Shown here piece after piece: positions 1 to 11,234 of a DNA stretch of 64,000 nt. The stretch's first letter is position 1. Each line of letters opens with the position of its first letter. A program made the translations under genes and the position numbers. The stretch is from Aspidapion aeneum (taxonomy: Eukaryota > Arthropoda > Insecta > Coleoptera > Brentidae): positions 207,487,013 to 207,551,012 of the forward strand of contig OY755038.1 in the NCBI GenBank assembly GCA_963576565.1, given 5' to 3'. The notes below the pieces were generated by a model. That model saw nothing but the letters and a program-made list of their open reading frames with translations. It was not told the DNA's origin and did no database searches.

Positions 1-679
1 TTTATAATTTTTTAAAATAATTTTTCCTTACTAGTGGCGTAATACCCAGAAAAAGTTGTGTTTGTATATTGAATCCCGTTTAAAAAAATATAGCTTATAG
101 CACCTTTGGGATCAGGATCAGGATTGGTAGCAATTCAACGACACCTTTATTATCAAAATCGGTATAGCTGTTTAGCCTCTAGCGTGACACAAACATACAT
201 ATTTACATATTTACATACTTACATACATATCCTAATCGAAAAACATTACCCTTCCTTTTGCCGTGCTGCAGTTGGGTAAAATAATTTTGGCCCTTCCTAA
301 CCAGAGAAAACTCTGGCTGACCATCAAATCAGAATACCAGAGCGATTACTGCAGCAGCTGAAGAACATTAGCAATAAGAAACACCCGAGCTTAAATAAAA
401 ACATTTTTACTCGTATAACTGCTAATTAATGCAACTTAGTCAGTAATGTATTTGTATCCTAACAAAAATTCAAGCCAGCAAGAAATTGGCCATATCACAA
501 ACGATTGCAGCTTCGGCAAGGTGGCAAGTATTTGTAATCATTTTGAGCTCTTAAGTTATTAGCACTATGCTAATTCAGTGAAAAATATGTTCTCCGGTAT
601 AATACAAGCCAAAAAAATTACCGTGGGCAAAACTTTTTAGAAAATCAAATAATTTTTGTAAAAAAATTAAAAAAAAAAA
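1..679. other. AT-rich stretch, no gene seen
   Basis: I find no coding sequence here. A degenerate ACATA/TTTACAT microsatellite lies at about 189-230. The stretch 240-400 is GC-richer and may be part of a transposable element I cannot name. Confidence 0.5.
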
Positions 680-903
680 TTTGTGTGCTTAAGACCACAC
701 GGCAGAAGTGTAAACTTCAACAAGGCGAAATTAATAATACTGGCCTTCATCTGCATCATCATATCGCTCGCTGAATGTTCCTCTCACAGTTAGTCGACTT
801 GAGCCGACTTCACCCGAATGAGCGTTACATAGCCGAGCCTGACGGCTCAGTCCAATTCAGTACTCACAAAACTGTTAAACGCGCCTAAAGAAGTTTACAC
901 TTC
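680..903 (-). repeat. 230-bp dispersed repeat, single inverted copy
   Basis: This is the reverse complement of the tandem pair at 49644-50105. It runs from the sequence TTGTGTGCTTAAGACC to AAGTTTACACTTC. A short inverted repeat (AGTGTAAACTT / AAGTTTACACT) sits near both ends of the core, which suggests a small non-autonomous TIR element. It has no coding capacity. The family is unrecognised. Confidence 0.65.
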
Positions 904-1392
904 AAAAATGCATCGAGCTAAAAATTTTACAAGAATTAAAGTAATAATCATTAGTTTAAAGAAGGAAATGGCTGAGTCCACTTCCTCCTCTCTGGAACTT
1001 CCACTGCCGAGTTGTGATATGATCGATTGAATGTGCTTGGAATTTGTAAAAGTATTTGGAAAAAACGTAAATACTTGTATTTTCCACTGTCATCAAAGAG
1101 TATATTAAAAGAAAACTCAAACTAATATTTCCGTAGTGCTTTATCATAAAAATGTAATTATCATGTTTGTGAGTGAGCCAAGACAGAGACGGGCCCGTGC
1201 CGCGCCACACACGAAGCCGGCCGGCCACACTCGGGACCACCCAACACGAAAAACTAAGGGCGGCTGCACTGCGCTGCGCTGGGTGGTGCACCAACTAGGA
1301 AACGGGGGTGCGTAACCACTAAGTACTCAGTAGCACAGTGTAGGTATTACCTACACTATGCCAGTAGTACAGTGTAAATAGGATACCTACAC
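904..1392. other. no gene supported; GC-rich patch
   Basis: A GC-rich patch at about 1180-1300 leaves a 112-codon open frame on the minus strand with no recognisable domain. At 1330-1392 there are several short copies of ACCTACAC and its complement. One of these is the target of the insertion that follows. Confidence 0.4.
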
Positions 1393-2074
1393 TGAGAGTC
1401 CCTGTATGTTGACATATTTGGATATATTATCCCAAGGCCAACACAAAAATAGAGGCCACGACCCTGAAAAAATCAGCTGTTCTCCCGGGGCTTATTTTTA
1501 CATTGGGTCTTATGGGAGGTCAGACGTCTTTTATGATATTTTCAAAATGGCACTACAGATTTCGGCGAAATTTCAGTGAAATATTCTCAGATCCCATCCC
1601 CATATTCCACCAAACTTTTGTAAGGATGCAAGAAGATTAAAAGGTTAAAATCTTCAAAATTTAACATTCCTTATTTTGAATTCAAATTACCCGCCATGTA
1701 CCGCATGTCAACTGTTATATTTGACATGTATTTGACTTTGTCATCTGGGTTTGTCACATTCGCTTCTGTTTTAAATTTAATTTTAGTGTGAGCTTATGAA
1801 GCGGCTCTAAAAAATTTAGGATTACTATACATTTTAAAAAAAATGTTCTTCAAGAATAGAGTAAAAACAATCTTAAAACCGGCTTTATTTTTTAAAAAAT
1901 CAAATATTCTTGAACCGTCATTCCAACTTCAATATTTTAAAGACAACCAGCTGTGTCGTGACGCAACCATCAAAAAAAAATCAGCCCCGGATATGACGTC
2001 AACAAAGTGGAGGATCGTGGCCCGTCCGTTTTGATAGCCCTGATTATCCAAATATGTCAACATACAGGGACTCT
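1393..2074. mobile_element. palindromic mini-element split by a hAT-like insertion
   Basis: The outer ends are AGAGTCCCTGTATGTTGACA and its reverse complement, about 28 bp each. They are flanked by an exact 8-bp duplication ACCTACAC (1385-1392 and 2075-2082). Inside lies a separate unit, about 1433-2042, with imperfect ends (CAAGGCCAAC / reverse complement of GATAGCCCTG) bordered by ATTATCC on both sides. Removing the insert leaves an outer element of only about 65 bp, like the 55-bp copy at 39105-39159. A related copy of the insert is at 26065-26665. The 63-codon frame at 1843-2034 is judged non-coding. Confidence 0.75.
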
Positions 2075-2094
2075 ACCTACACTTTAACAGTAGC

Positions 2095-2391
2095 CAGAGG
2101 CGGATCCTGAATGTCCGGCGGCAGTGGGCCGCAAAAACCAAAAAAATATTTTGTGGTTTTTAATAAGACTGAGCTTTGAGGCACTACATGCAAATAAAAT
2201 ACGCCGCGAGCCAAAAATTTTTGTATAATCAATTAATTTTTGTATCAAAAATTTTAATTTTTGTAAAAAAACAATTAAAAATTTTATACTTAAAAAATTG
2301 AGGCTTATGCGTTGGTCATTTTTTTACTAAACAGATAATAAGATATATGTCGAGGAGAGGGGGCCCTTTGGCCCTCCTGAATCAGCTACTG
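2095..2391. mobile_element. short hAT-like element with 8-bp target duplication
   Basis: It begins CAGAGGCGGATCCTGAAT and ends as the complement of CAGTAGCTGATTCAGGAGG, which are imperfect terminal inverted repeats of the CAG type usual in hAT transposons. The flanks are ACAGTAGC (2087-2094) and ACATTAGC (2392-2399), an 8-bp duplication with 7 of 8 bases conserved. It has no transposase. It lies 20 bp from the preceding element. Confidence 0.6.
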
Positions 2392-5361
2392 ACATTAGCG
2401 GATAGTGATAATAATTATTAAAATTTATTTGGTTTCGCTAGATTATCAATTATAATTACATACTAAGCTTTGGCATTTTTTACCATAATTTTTGCCATTA
2501 CAGAGTGTCCCAAATTCGATGTTTTTGAGGGGTTTTAGGTATTTCAAGGGTGTTAGAGAAAAACTGACCCCACTTGCGAGTCCCGATTTTCAAGAGATGA
2601 TTAAAGCTGAAAACTGTATCTTGATGTGCAAGTCGGTTTTAAGCTACCCGGGATTTTTGAAAATCCTGCATTTTGGAATAACCTATAACGTAATGGCACC
2701 GAAGTCCGCCCACTAATGAGATTGATTGCTAAGAATGATTTAAAGATACATTTAAGTCCAGTTCTTGAGTATGTAAGAAGTTTTTATGAAAAATGTACTA
2801 ATCAAACTTAAAAAGTATGAACACCTTAATATTGTGGCTAAGGTTTTTTACTATAAAATTAAGTATTGAAAAAGTTCTTTTTAAAAAAGCTAAAATTCCC
2901 CGTTCTTCGTCCGGCTACTTTTTTTTCCTGATACCCTCCGCCAAGGCTCCGTTGTCCATCCTATAGATACTGTACAATAAATTTAGGGCTATTTAATGTT
3001 TTTGTAATTCGTTTAATAAATAAAAACATAGGTACAGTAAACATTGGTAATAGATAATAATAAAAAACTTTAAATTCAAAGTGTGTAAAACTGTTTTTTT
3101 TTTAATTGATCCATTTCTGAAACCAGAAACATTCCTCGATTAGAAACCTGAGTTGGATATTCTTAAAATTATAGCTGGGGCCATTCAGGACTTTATGTTT
3201 GGTTTGAGTTAAATCTCTGTTTTGGGGCACTGAAAAAAGAATAAGACGGATACAGGAAAGCAGGCCCCCGATACCGTCCATTTTTTATTTTAAGTACAAT
3301 TAAAGTATGTATTTTGAATTGTTTATGAAAAAATGTACTTTTAATTGTATATTTTTGTTACTTTTTATCACAAAACACCAAGTTGATAATTTGAATAGAT
3401 ATTATTTGGCATAGAAGTTTGATTTTAATTTAAGATTATCTTTAAATGTTTCATAAGTTACAAATACTTTTTTTTACATTATTGTAAAATGTATTGTATA
3501 TAGACTAGGTCATATACAGGTTTATAAAAAGTTCAAAATCTACATATTATAAAAAGCAAAAAATACATACAAAAAGTTGTGCTACGACTAAGTAAAGTCA
3601 TAAAGTTTCGATCCCTAACTAATGATCAATACCGTCCAGTTGGACCGTATCAGGGGACCTTGTTTTTTCCAAGGGTCTTTCCGTCCACCTTTATTTTTGT
3701 TATAAAAGCCACAGTTTCTATTTTTTTGTTAAAAAAACATTTGGATTCTTCCAAAACCTATATGTTTTTTTTAAATAGCAAAAACTTACCTAGGTCGTTA
3801 TTTTTTAACAAAATCAGCCTAATTTATTGCATCACTTTCGAGAATATTAAAACTGTAAAGGCTCACAATCGACACACGTCTCATTAAAATGATGCAACCA
3901 ATTGTACTAACATCGCGTCTAGGTGAGAATCAAGATCGATGTTCGATCAAAGGTTAATTCCTTTATTACGAGGGCATTACAGTAAGTACAGTTAAATAAC
4001 TAAAGTGACCGGAATCATGCGGCCGGACGGATTACGGTTCCACTACTTTAATATAATAAAAATGTCTATCTGATAAAAATTCCTTTTTATAGTTTATTTT
4101 AAAGAATTCAACTGCCAAATTGAACTTAATCTGAAAAGTTTTTAAGATATGGTTGATATTTTTCTTATGGAATGAGCCTCTTTTTAGTCGATTTTTTAAA
4201 TCAGCGCAAAACTTCCTTTAAAATGATGCATCATGCGCATTAACGTATTAACCGGAGTTAATACGTTAATGATCATGGGTCTTTTTTACTCTCGTTATTT
4301 CATGTGCCAAATTCACACTTGAAAAGTCCTCCACAACATGTTCTAAAACGCCACTAGATTAATATTTCTCAAACCTACTAACTTTTTGCGTATTATATTA
4401 TCACGTTTTTTCCCTATATGTATTTTAATTTAAAAAAAGGGCGAAAGCCTTTTCGAAAAGCCCTCTAGATAAAGACTTGTTAAAGGTAAGAAATTTCTGT
4501 GTTTTTTTTTACTCGTTTTTTTAATAACTTTTTTTTTTAATTAAAGTAACACGAAAGGAAGTTCTAAAAGTTCCCTAGTTTAAGACTACAAAACTTCAAG
4601 ATAGTTTTAAAAGATGGCGCTCAAGGTAAGACAAAATTTCTATACATTCATTATGTTTTCCTCAAAAGCTAAACAGGATTTTTCAACAACACTTTCACAC
4701 AATATTAATGTGTGTTTATCAGATTAATAAATTATGCCTGATCTGATATGAAGGACTAGGGATCAGTTCATTAACTGTTGTATGGAGTTTAGAGGCTCCC
4801 GGATAGATTTCATCAAAGTGAAAAATGTCGCCAATAGGTGGCTTTGCTTCTAGTCAAATCTCAAAAATATTTGGTAGAAAAGCCATGCAAGTCGCATTTT
4901 AAAATTCGTATCGAAAAGGCTGGAACCTAATATGATTTTGACGTTGATAAAAATTTACTTATAATTCACTTCTAGTGAATAACGTAAAAACATTGCTGTT
5001 TTGATTTGATAATGACGTTATTACAACGCCGTTTTTGGCAACGTTATTTTTTATAACGTTAATGAATGTAATATTGAGCTTGTTTTCATAATATATAAAA
5101 TAAATGTTTTCTTCGAGCAGCTTTTAAAATCAACGTTTTTTTTTCTCACGCGTTTTTTACGTGTTAAACACGTGATTGTGCTATGTAGGAGATGTTTCTG
5201 GGGGAAAGAATTGACTCAAAGAATAAAGTCCCTACCGCAACTTCCACATTAAACCAATATTAGTTAGAACAAATTGTATTTTAGAAAAAGATCGACAATG
5301 ATTTTGATAATTTTTTTTATTCCAAAAGTATGTAAATAAATAAATCATAGCAAACACATTA
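2392..5361. other. gene-free AT-rich stretch with a perfect hairpin
   Basis: Nothing here looks coding. The 102-codon frame at 3579-3887 has no domain and biased AT composition. The notable item is a perfect hairpin at 4238-4271, with 15-bp arms (CATTAACGTATTAAC and its complement) around a 4-base loop. A second, 8-bp-arm hairpin built on AACGTTAT is near 5040. Function unknown. Confidence 0.5.
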
Positions 5362-5490
5362 AAAGCCAAGTACGCGAAAATGGTATTCCCTAAAAAGAAT
5401 TGAGATAAAACTAAAGCCATGTTCTCCAATTCATGTTTCAAAATGAAAGGTTCTTACTAGTTTGGAAATGTTTTTTTTAACTTTGCTATT
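5362..5490 (+). repeat. half copy of the GCCAAGTACGCGAAAATGG palindromic repeat
   Basis: This matches one arm of the long palindromes at 46298-46665 and 52188-52585, including the conserved GCCAAGTACGCGAAAATGG and the shared GGTTCTTACTAGTTTGG. Only one arm is present and there is no 142-bp tandem array. The palindrome can therefore occur apart from the array. Confidence 0.65.
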
Positions 5491-5687
5491 ACAGCCAAAG
5501 TCCTGTATCCTCAATTTAGTACTTAAGACTCATTTGCAAATCTTTATTTTGGGAAATTTCGAGTTTGTAATTAAACTATTTTTGTTCCTGAGCGCCATTT
5601 TATGCAAATGTACACTAGACTTTAACCTCCATGCATCATTAAATAAAACTGTTCACTGAAAATTTAAAAAACTATATTTTTGCATTT

Positions 5688-5861
5688 TTATTCTGCTTTT
5701 TGAATAAAATAAATATCAGGCAATGGCATCGGTTTGAAAATGTCACCTCCGGGACTTTCCAAGGAAAACTCAGAATTTTCTACCAGCCAACCATATTCGT
5801 GATTTGTACTATTTGGAAACTTGTGGATTTTTCTGTTCTCATTGTCCTCCATTTTCTTCGT
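5688..5861 (-). CDS. last exon of a split gene, CIMIP1/C20orf85-like
   Basis: The reading frame runs 57 codons to TAA and starts directly after a splice acceptor (TTTATATTATAG). An AATAAA-type polyadenylation signal overlaps the stop codon. The peptide contains FPNSTNHEYGWLVENSEFSL and ends PLPDIYFIQKAE. The NSTNHEYGW region recalls the TTQGFIGWRS region near the C-terminus of vertebrate C20orf85/CIMIP1, a ciliary doublet-microtubule inner protein. The exon begins in phase 0, matching the phase-0 donor of the exon at 9093-9284. That match, the shared strand and the shared family suggest one gene. The family's middle block (RPVTP..YI.V) was not found, so a small exon may be missing or lost. 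A different cilium-related family remains possible. Confidence 0.6.
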   Translation of the reverse strand, partial: TKKMEDNENRKIHKFPNSTNHEYGWLVENSEFSLESPGGDIFKPMPLPDIYFIQKAE

Positions 5862-5911
5862 CTATAATATAAATGGTAGGTGGATAAAAATAAATATATA
5901 AAAGGTATATT

Positions 5912-6006
5912 GTGTAGTTTCGATATTTTGTAGTTTCGATATTATTTACTTTCGATATTTTAATTCGATACTTTGTTTTTCGATATTTTGTGTTTCGATA
6001 TTTTTT
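5912..6006. repeat. degenerate TTTCGATATTTTGTAG minisatellite
   Basis: About six imperfect copies of a 14-16 bp unit around TTTCGATATTTT lie in the putative intron, just upstream (in gene orientation) of the last exon's acceptor. Confidence 0.6.
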
Positions 6007-6249
6007 CGGAGACATCGCGTGTTTTTTTCGCGTCCGTGTTCGGTCCGCGCCCCTTGGACACGAATATTCATTTGTGTGATATTGGAAAACTATAAAAGTA
6101 AATAATTTTTTTTTCAGAAAATAGTACAGTAAACTGCAAAATAATAAAATATTTATATAAAACAATTATTTCTAATTAGATGTATAAAACTTTTCCAAGG
6201 TATAAAAACCCTTTTCCATAAAGTATTCTTTTACAGCCATTCGAAAGCC

Positions 6250-7150
6250 ATTATAGCCACCAACTTGGCGGTGTTTCAATTCGCTGGTTACGATTTTTGA
6301 CTCAAACTCATGAAAAACTCAAAATGATGGATCCAAAATGGCGGATTTTTTCATTTTTAAACCGATTTGTCTCAAACTTGAAAGTTTGAAGTGCTTGTGA
6401 TCAGTTAATACAGTTTTATCCTAAAACTTAAAAAAAATTTAAATTTCTTATTTATGCACCGATATTTATCAAATATAACTTGGCGATGTTTCAAGTCGCT
6501 GATTTGACTCAAACTCATGAAAAACTCAAAATGGCGGATTTCTTCATTTTTAAACCGATTTGTCTCAAACTTGAAGTTTTGCAGTACTTGATATCACTTA
6601 ATACAGTTTTATTCTAAAACTTAAGAAAATTAAAATGGCGGATCTAGAATGACGGATTTTCTTATTTATGCACCGATTTGAATCAAATATAGAACTTGGC
6701 GGTGTTTCAATTTTGGATCCGCCATTTAAATTATTTATGAGTTTGAGTAAAAAATCATAATCAGCGCCAATTTCTATATTTGATACATATCGGTGCATAA
6801 ATAAAAAAATCCGCCATTTTCCATCCGTCATTTGAAATTAAGTGCTTTCAAGCACTGGAAACTATTACGTATAAGACAAATCGGTTTAAAAATAAAGAAA
6901 TCCGCCATTTTGGATCCGCCATTTTGGATCCGCCATTTTGATTTTTTTTATGAGTTTGAGTCAAAAATCATATTCAGCGACTTGAAATACTGCCAAGTTC
7001 TATATTTGATAAATATTGGTGCATAAATAGAAAATCCGCCATTTTAAGTTTGAGGATAAAACTGTATTAAGTGATCTCAAACACTGCAAACTTTCAAATT
7101 TGAGACAAATCGGTTTAAAAATCAAGAAATCCACCATTTTGGATCCGTCA
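6250..7150. repeat. 900-bp foldback of ATGGCGGATCC-type repeats
   Basis: The left half repeats CTTGGCGGTGTTTCAA, CTCAAACTCATGAAAAACTC, ATGGCGGATCCAAAATGGCG and AAACCGATTTGTCTCAAAC. The right half carries the same units in reverse complement, with a centre of symmetry near 6700. Sub-units of about 200 bp are visible. There is no coding potential. It lies in the intron of the split gene. Confidence 0.7.
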
Positions 7151-7985
7151 TTCTTGAAATAAAAAACGTAAATGGTATTTTTACCAGGTTACCAGAACAC
7201 TACACCTACTACCAAATTTCAACACTCGACTTAATAGATTTGGAAATTTTTGTATAAATAACATATTTCCTTTGTTTTTTATCTGAACATTTTTTCGAAA
7301 AAAAATAGTCCGGCGCCGAGTCGGCGGCCATTAGGCCCGGCGTGGCGCCCTGTTGGCGGCGCCGAGTTGGCCCGGCACCCAGTTGTCCCATTCCGAAATG
7401 AAATTTTTGGTTCCAAGATTTCATCTGACTCCAGCATAACTTGAAGTCCACCCAAGAAGAGAAGAGTTGAAGAAGACACTTGTTCAAAGAAAGAAAATAT
7501 TTTACCTGGAAGGTACAACATTTGTAAAGTTCTAAGATGAAAACAATAATTTTAATACCGAACCGAACCGAACCGAACCGAACCGAACCGAACCGAACCG
7601 AACCGAACCGAACCGAACTGCACTGCATGCTAACAAATTCTTTTTACTCTTTTTTTTACTGAAGAGAATTTTGTAAACACAGTATACACAAGTAAGTATT
7701 CATGAATTATTTATTATTCAAACAGAAAATTGTTGATAAAAAATGCTAGTGGAATTTAAAATTATTTTTATTTTTCGCCGCCACTGACCTTTTTTCTCCA
7801 AGACAAGCCAATAGAATATTTTTGCGATGTTGCATGTGCCCTGACTTACCAAACCGAAATTCTATTTTCATCCCTGTCTTGGTCATTAAATTCTTACTTG
7901 TATTTGGTCAATTGCGATAACAGCTTGATATAATGGCAATTTAGGCGCATGCCGGGTCTACCCGTAGGATATAGAAGGCAATGAT
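7150..7985 (+). repeat. 830-bp dispersed repeat, copy 1
   Basis: It is collinear with 34080-34850, sharing the blocks CAACACTCGACTTAATAGAT, CGAAAAAAAATAGTCCGGCG, CCTGGAAGGTACAACATTTG and the end ATGCCGGGTCTACCCGTAGG. It includes a GC-rich minisatellite of GGCCCGGCGCC-like units (about 7310-7390). No transposase is visible. The right boundary, after TATAGAAG, is shared by both copies. Confidence 0.75.
7557..7618. repeat. (CCGAA)n microsatellite
   Basis: Twelve nearly perfect 5-bp units lie inside the dispersed repeat. Copy 2 of the repeat (about 34480) lacks them at the matching position, so the array was gained in this copy or lost in the other. Confidence 0.9.
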
Positions 7986-8063
7986 GCCAATTTTGATTAG
8001 CACTGCACGCCACTAGTATATCGTGAAATACCGGATGTTAGGTCTGAACCACGGATCACCCAT

Positions 8064-8680
8064 ATACAGTGAAATCTCTACTTGCGGACACCTCTATTAA
8101 GCGGACACTCCCTTTAGGCGGACATATTTGTTGGAACCAAGTTTTTGCCTATGTCTTCACATGTAAAATTCCCTCCTATACCGGACACTCTAATAACCGG
8201 ACGCGGACAATTTTTTTTGGTTAAAAGATCTGAAACCTCCCTTAACCGGACGCAAACCTCTGATAACGGGACGGAGCGCTGCACGACATGGACATAAATA
8301 TTATGTAGTATGTTGGCAACAATTCACTCTGCAGTCGAGGAATTACCTCTTACCGTTTTAATGCAGAGACTAAATACTTCTGTCGTATTTACAACAATTT
8401 TTTTATTCGGCGGGACTGCTGTGTTTATTTTTATTGTTTAGCTGGGTAATAATAGATCTCTTTAAAATGGCGCCTAGTAGAAAAGCTTCTTAGTTTATGT
8501 GGAAAAATGGAAGTTGTTAACGTTTCGGAGAAGGAACATCTATCAGCACGAAAATCGCCGAAAAATTTAATATCGTAAAATCTCAAGCAGCGGAAACTGT
8601 TAATAAATATATATCAAAATTTCGCAGTTCCCTCTCTTAAGCGGACACCTCCAGTAAGCGGACAAAATCGACGTCATGAT
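8064..8680 (+). mobile_element. pogo/Tigger-like DNA transposon remnant
   Basis: The left end (TACAGTGAAATCTCTACTTG, then repeated CTCTATTAAGCGGACA-like blocks) has the look of pogo/Tigger termini in the Tc1/mariner superfamily. From 8467 a broken reading frame starts MAPSRKAS and continues STKIAEKFNIVKSQAAETV. That resembles the N-terminal helix-turn-helix of CENP-B/pogo transposases. Stop codons interrupt it and the catalytic domain is absent. A direct repeat of the GCGGACACCTC motif closes the fragment near 8640. It lies in the intron of the split gene. Confidence 0.65.
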
Positions 8681-8689
8681 GCAAACATG

Positions 8690-9040
8690 AGGGCCTTGGG
8701 GTCTTTAAGCCAAGAAGACCTGATTGGTTGCTTTCAAAGACATATACATATTAATTCCATATAGTACGTATTATTGCAATACCTACAGTACCTTACGATG
8801 CAGAATGCAAACATATTTGCGGTCCTTAAGAAAAAATGTCCTGATTGGTTATACTTTTACACACGAATATTATTTTATTCTTGTATTCATTACGTCAAAT
8901 CATCGGCGTACAGACAAAGACTCTATCTATGTAAATTTGGTATCTGTGCATTTTTCGTACCTTTATTTCTGAATGTTTGCATCAAACGCCAACCATTGTG
9001 TAAATAGGTAACAGGGAGTATTGGAATATTACGTATATGG
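8690..9040. repeat. dispersed repeat ending ATATTGGAATATTACGTATA-like
   Basis: It contains the CCTGATTGGTT motif twice and ends GTATTGGAATATTACGTATA. Related sequence occurs at 31645-31925 and 40080-40240, and a terminal stub lies at about 26668-26690. Boundaries are approximate and the family is unrecognised. Confidence 0.55.
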
Positions 9041-9092
9041 GATCACCATGATCCGTGTCTGAACTATGTAGCAATAAATTAATACCTTTTAC

Positions 9093-9284
9093 CTGAGTTA
9101 AGAACTGAGACTTCTCGGACTTTTCTATTAATTTTTTTTGTAATGTTTCGTACTCCTTAATAATCCAATCCCAGTTTCGTTCCCAAGTTTTCCGCGACAT
9201 GTCTTCGGTTCGAATCATGGATTTCCACATCTCGTCCGCCATCATGATATCTTTTACTTTTCTCTCGGATTTCGCAATGGCCAT
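9093..9284 (-). CDS. first coding exon, CIMIP1/C20orf85-like ciliary protein
   Basis: The frame runs from ATG through 64 codons to a consensus donor (ACTCAG, then GTAAAAGG), ending in phase 0. The residues include ADEMWKSMIRTEDMSRKTW followed by ERNWDWIIKEY. This recalls the DEIWKYRLKAE...NWPQNWGFL signature of the C20orf85/CIMIP1 (LLC1) family, whose members bind inside axonemal doublet microtubules. The mixed codon use, rich in GCG, TCG and CGA, stands out from the AT-rich repeats around it. The partner exon is proposed at 5688-5861. No promoter could be identified upstream. The family call rests on eye alignment only. Confidence 0.65.
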
Positions 9285-11230
9285 TTTTTCAAATCTTTTT
9301 TTTATTCCAAACGGGGAATATTTTTATTTCTTGCCAAATATGCCAAAAGTCATAAAAGCACTGCCCACTGCCGCGAAATAAATTTGTATAGATTTTAAGA
9401 GTGTCCTTAATTCGATGTCTTTGGGGCTTGGATTGGTTGCTTGGGATTATGTAGAGTCCCTGTATGTTGACATATTTCTATTGTGGTATTAATACTAAAT
9501 TCACGGAAAGAAACATGTGATAATCGGATATTTATATTTCATTTTTTATGAATGACTTCAATATAGAATTTTGAATCATTTTACCTTTGTCCATTAAATA
9601 TTGCGTTAATTAAACTATTTTAATAATAAAATCTTTATAAAATTAATTCATAATAAGGCTAGGGCCAAAAATAGGGTATTTCTTATTTTTTATTATTATT
9701 GCTCCAAATTTTATAGAGGACCCTAAAATGACATTCTAAACACTTTTTTCAAATAACTTTTTTCGATATTTTGCGATTTAACCTCACTTTTTGGGATTTC
9801 ATGCCTAATTTTTTGAATTTGTCGCCATGACAGTGATCATGTGACAAATGTTAAAATGTATTTTTAGGATATTCAACAAGCAGGATTGATCGTATATAAT
9901 TTTTTTTCCATAACTTACAAATAAAAATTTTTCCCATATGTTGCGAACATTATGGGGGACACTGTATGTCTCATCATAACCTTGCACTTTGATTTCAATA
10001 AAATTTATTTTTTGGTTCCTGTATGGATATCGGTATCCACATTGAGATAAAAATCATAAACCATAGATATGTTTCGGCCAATTCAGAAGATAAAACACCC
10101 TGTAGGTTTAAGGAATCGCAACATTTTTTCAAATTTTTTATCTTGGTGTAATCAGTAATCACAGGAAAATCAAAAAATATATTTGTTTTAATTCAAAAGT
10201 GCAAAACGAGGCCGGATTAAAATTGGACAGCCCCCTTATGGTAAATTATAAAAGCCGGATAAAAATTTGCATAAAAAAAATTCTGGAATTTCCAATAATG
10301 TACGGTTCATTGCTCCCTCGTTTCTTGCATTAGCCAAATATTTTGATATCGTTTAATAAGCAAAGAATGGGAAACACAAAATTCGTGTGGTTATGTATTG
10401 GGGCTTTTTAGTCAAATAATTTATTCACGCAACGAATGCATCTAAACCGTGCGGTATGCTTAGCTAAATACAGCGTGTCCTCTTTTTGGTGAATTGATTG
10501 GGTTTATTAATAAAAATCAAACGTTTCTGTCTTGGGGGAGGGGGCGAGACCCCAAGATGCAGTATTTTATGCTATTTAATTTTTTTTTCATAATATATTA
10601 AAATGCTTTAAAAACATTTAGGTTTGGGTGGGAACCGCCCCCCCCCCCCCCCCGGGTAAAAAAGGTTTTATTTCTCTCGTATTTTTTCGTGAGTGGCTCG
10701 AAAGCTTGGAAAAATCAGTTTTAAAATAACGGTTTTTTTAAGCAAAAATGCCATGTTTGAAGATAAACGGCTGGGGATTTTTTATTTTGCGTTTAATTTT
10801 GGGTCCCCCGAAAACACTTGTTCTAATATAGACAAGCTTTCAAACGGTATGCTATTTTTTTCAAAATCTACTTGGTAAGTGGTAGCAAAAAAGCGTTTAA
10901 AGTTGGCTATTTTTCAGTTTTTATTAAAAGATATTCAAATCGTTTACTGGTCGGTCATTAAACCGCCATTTTCGTCATTTTTTGGGGGATTTTGATAAAC
11001 ATTGGCACGATTGTACATTAAATTGAGCAAAGTAAAAAATAAAAACAAAAGGTTGGTACACCACTATAAGTTGCGTATCAGTGTCCTTAAATTTATGGTT
11101 TGCGCCTTTCCACTTTTTTCAAAATATGTCAAGATCAAAAAAAGCTAATTATTTTTTGATTGCTGTTTTAATAAGGTAAGACCTGTCTCTATGGGCCCAT
11201 GTATGTACCACAACTTTTAGAAATATTTAT
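9285..11230. other. no gene supported; transposon ends and a poly-C tract
   Basis: A lone AGAGTCCCTGTATGTTGACA end sits at about 9450, matching the mini-element at 1393. An isolated AAACACCCTGTA end is at about 10093. A 16-base C run occurs at 10638-10653. The stretch 10660-10700 shares TTTCTCTCGTATTTT with the ribozyme-bearing repeats downstream. The 60-codon frame at 9805-9987 has no domain. Confidence 0.5.
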
Positions 11231-11234
11231 CGAT

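Noticed and set aside
956..1294. 112-codon minus-strand frame over a GC-rich patch
   Set aside because: GC richness lowers stop frequency. The two halves differ in composition and no domain is visible.
1843..2034. 63-codon frame shared with 26073-26264 as a conserved small protein
   Set aside because: Replacement changes far outnumber silent ones between the copies, as expected without selection.
3579..3887. 102-codon frame
   Set aside because: Phe/Ile/Lys-rich, as expected for AT-rich noise, with no start context or homologue that I can see.
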